Assembly (NCBI GenBank): GCA_003978675.1
Contig: QNYP01000002.1
Location: forward strand, 1-8,036
DNA: 8,036 nucleotides
Reading direction: 5' to 3'
From: Hydrogenothermus sp.
GTDB taxonomy: Bacteria > Aquificota > Aquificia > Aquificales > Hydrogenothermaceae
Shown piece after piece: positions 7,320 to 8,036 of the stretch. Numbering within the stretch: the stretch's first letter is position 1; the number at the start of each line of letters is the position of its first letter. The translations under genes were made by a program, and so were the position numbers. The notes under the pieces are model-generated. The model did no database searches, was not told the DNA's origin, and worked only from the letters and a program-made list of their open reading frames with translations.

Positions 7320-7965
7320 GTCCTGCCTTTACTTTTGAGAAAAACTCGTCTTTATTATAAGCAACAGAACCTCCTGTTCCTCCTAATGTAAAAGATGGTC
7401 TAATAATAACAGGAAATCCTATCCATTCTATTGCTTCTTCTGCTTCAGCTAGAGAATTTACAACTTTACTTTTAGGCATTTTTAAGCCAATTTTTTCCAT
7501 TGCAGATTTAAATAAATCTCTATCTTCCGCTTTTTTAATGGCTTCATAATTTGCACCTATCATCTGAACATTGTATTTATCTAGAATGCCTTTCTCATAT
7601 AAATCAATCGCAAGATTTAATGCAGTTTGTCCACCTAAAGTTGGAAGAAGTGCATCAGGTCTTTCCTTTTCTATTATTTTTTCCAAAACAGGAGTAATTA
7701 AAGGTTCTATATAAGTTTTATCTGCAACTTCTGGGTCTGTCATAATAGTTGCAGGATTAGAGTTTACAAGAATTACTTCGTATCCTTCTTCTTTTAAAGC
7801 TTTTGCTCCTTGAGTTCCTGAATAATCAAATTCTGCAGCTTGTCCAATAATAATAGGACCTGAACCAATTAGAAGAATTCTATGAATATCTGTTCTAGGC
7901 TGGAAAGAATTTGAAATGGAAGTTATGAGGGATAAAAATGATAATTGTGTGATTATATGTTCCAT
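7270..7965 (-). CDS. carB: Carbamoyl-phosphate synthase large subunit, amino-half: upstream fragment with chimeric start and frameshift
   Basis: This is the first part of the same broken carB. Residues 24-223 of the 231-residue reading align with E. coli CarB residues 4-203: [48 protein letters not shown], then ATP-binding Arg149 (E. coli Arg129), Arg189 (Arg169) and GGTGGS. Residues 1-23, from ATG 7965 down to 7897, are not CarB sense sequence: they read the opposite strand of an inverted copy of mid-carB. The native start codon and first few residues are therefore missing, and carB homology starts at about 7896. After His-Glu-Ile (codons ending at 7294) the frame shifts and stops at 7270. 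Alignment shows that 14 nt are missing between HE and SVLGWKE, which removes the residues matching E. coli 204-208, including the ATP-site Asp207-Glu208. As written, the gene cannot make an active enzyme. An assembly or amplification chimera is suspected. Confidence 0.85.
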   Translation of the reverse strand: MEHIITQLSFLSLITSISNSFQPRTDIHRILLIGSGPIIIGQAAEFDYSGTQGAKALKEEGYEVILVNSNPATIMTDPEVADKTYIEPLITPVLEKIIEKERPDALLPTLGGQTALNLAIDLYEKGILDKYNVQMIGANYEAIKKAEDRDLFKSAMEKIGLKMPKSKVVNSLAEAEEAIEWIGFPVIIRPSFTLGGTGGSVAYNKDEFFSKVKAGLEASPIHEICSRLERI

Positions 7966-8036
7966 AGAAAACTTTGACCCAATGGGAGTTCACACTGGAG
8001 ATAGTATAACTATAGCTCCTGCAATGACTTTATCAG
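7888..8036 (+). repeat. Right arm of the perfect 149-bp inverted repeat
   Basis: This stretch is identical to the reverse complement of 7148-7296 and runs to the last base of the window. Its first nine bases, ATCTGTTCT, also fit the complement of the native carB codons for Arg-Thr-Asp at the amino end. The inverted joint thus lies within 9 bp of shared sequence. The 591-bp spacer between the arms (7297-7887) is the carB amino-terminal block. Confidence 0.93.
7889..8036 (+). pseudogene. carB: Inverted partial copy of mid-carB
   Basis: Read on the plus strand from TCT 7889, this is an open frame for [19 protein letters not shown] through GVHTGDSI to APAMTLS, the same carB segment as on the minus strand near 7150-7295. 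There is no start or Shine-Dalgarno at the joint, and a TGA lies in frame at 7883-7885, so it is an orphan internal fragment. It either continues past the window as a second inverted carB end or marks a chimeric contig end. Confidence 0.75.

Noticed and set aside
7297..7887. Phase-variable invertible switch controlling carB, suggested by inverted repeats around a coding block
   Set aside because: Flipping the spacer would only give the same start-less, frameshifted joint to the other arm, so neither orientation restores a working gene. No recombinase gene is present.
7897..7965. ATG 7965 as the true carB start with a 23-residue leader
   Set aside because: Those codons are the antisense of the inverted mid-carB copy, so the apparent leader is a by-product of the rearrangement.
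1..8036. Search for tRNA, rRNA, CRISPR arrays, insertion sequences, attachment sites and riboswitches
   Set aside because: No cloverleaf, repeat-spacer array, transposase or known aptamer pattern was seen by eye, and almost all of the window is occupied by coding sequence.

Overview
This AT-rich window carries three plus-strand genes (uvrC, an intein-containing gyrA and a small membrane-protein gene) that look like one operon, and a convergent minus-strand carB that is broken. Low GC, a type IIA topoisomerase A subunit with no recognisable GyrA box, and a carbamoyl-phosphate synthase large subunit that stops after its first half all resemble the thermophilic Aquificales, for example a low-GC Sulfurihydrogenibium-like lineage. 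That assignment is inference from remembered family traits, not a search result.

Layout. Positions 1-302 hold the 3' end of a gene that may encode a redoxin or thioredoxin-fold protein. Its end overlaps the start of uvrC (277-2001), the dual-incision nuclease of nucleotide excision repair. gyrA follows 36 bp later (2038-5661). It is interrupted directly after the catalytic tyrosine codon by a 416-residue intein (2392-3639) with intact splicing residues and an intact-looking LAGLIDADG homing endonuclease. The Shine-Dalgarno of a UPF0114/YqhA-like membrane protein (5679-6212, TTG start) overlaps the gyrA stop codon. A GC-rich hairpin in the 24-bp gap at 6213-6236 probably terminates transcription from both sides.

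The minus strand from 6237 encodes the amino-terminal half of the carbamoyl-phosphate synthase large subunit. Its reading frame is broken near 7296 by what aligns as a 14-nt deletion. Its native start is replaced by a perfect 149-bp inverted copy of its own central region, with arms at 7148-7296 and 7888-8036. The right arm runs to the last base of the window. Both inner edges fall at the same sequence, and 9 bp of microhomology at the right junction explains the fold-back. An amplification or assembly chimera at a contig end is the leading explanation, with a genuine template-switch rearrangement as the alternative.

Together, the plus-strand genes cover DNA repair and DNA topology. Topoisomerase function should depend on protein splicing to restore the Tyr-Thr junction of the active site. 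No RNA genes, CRISPR arrays or insertion sequences were seen, and there is no gene-free stretch over 300 bp.
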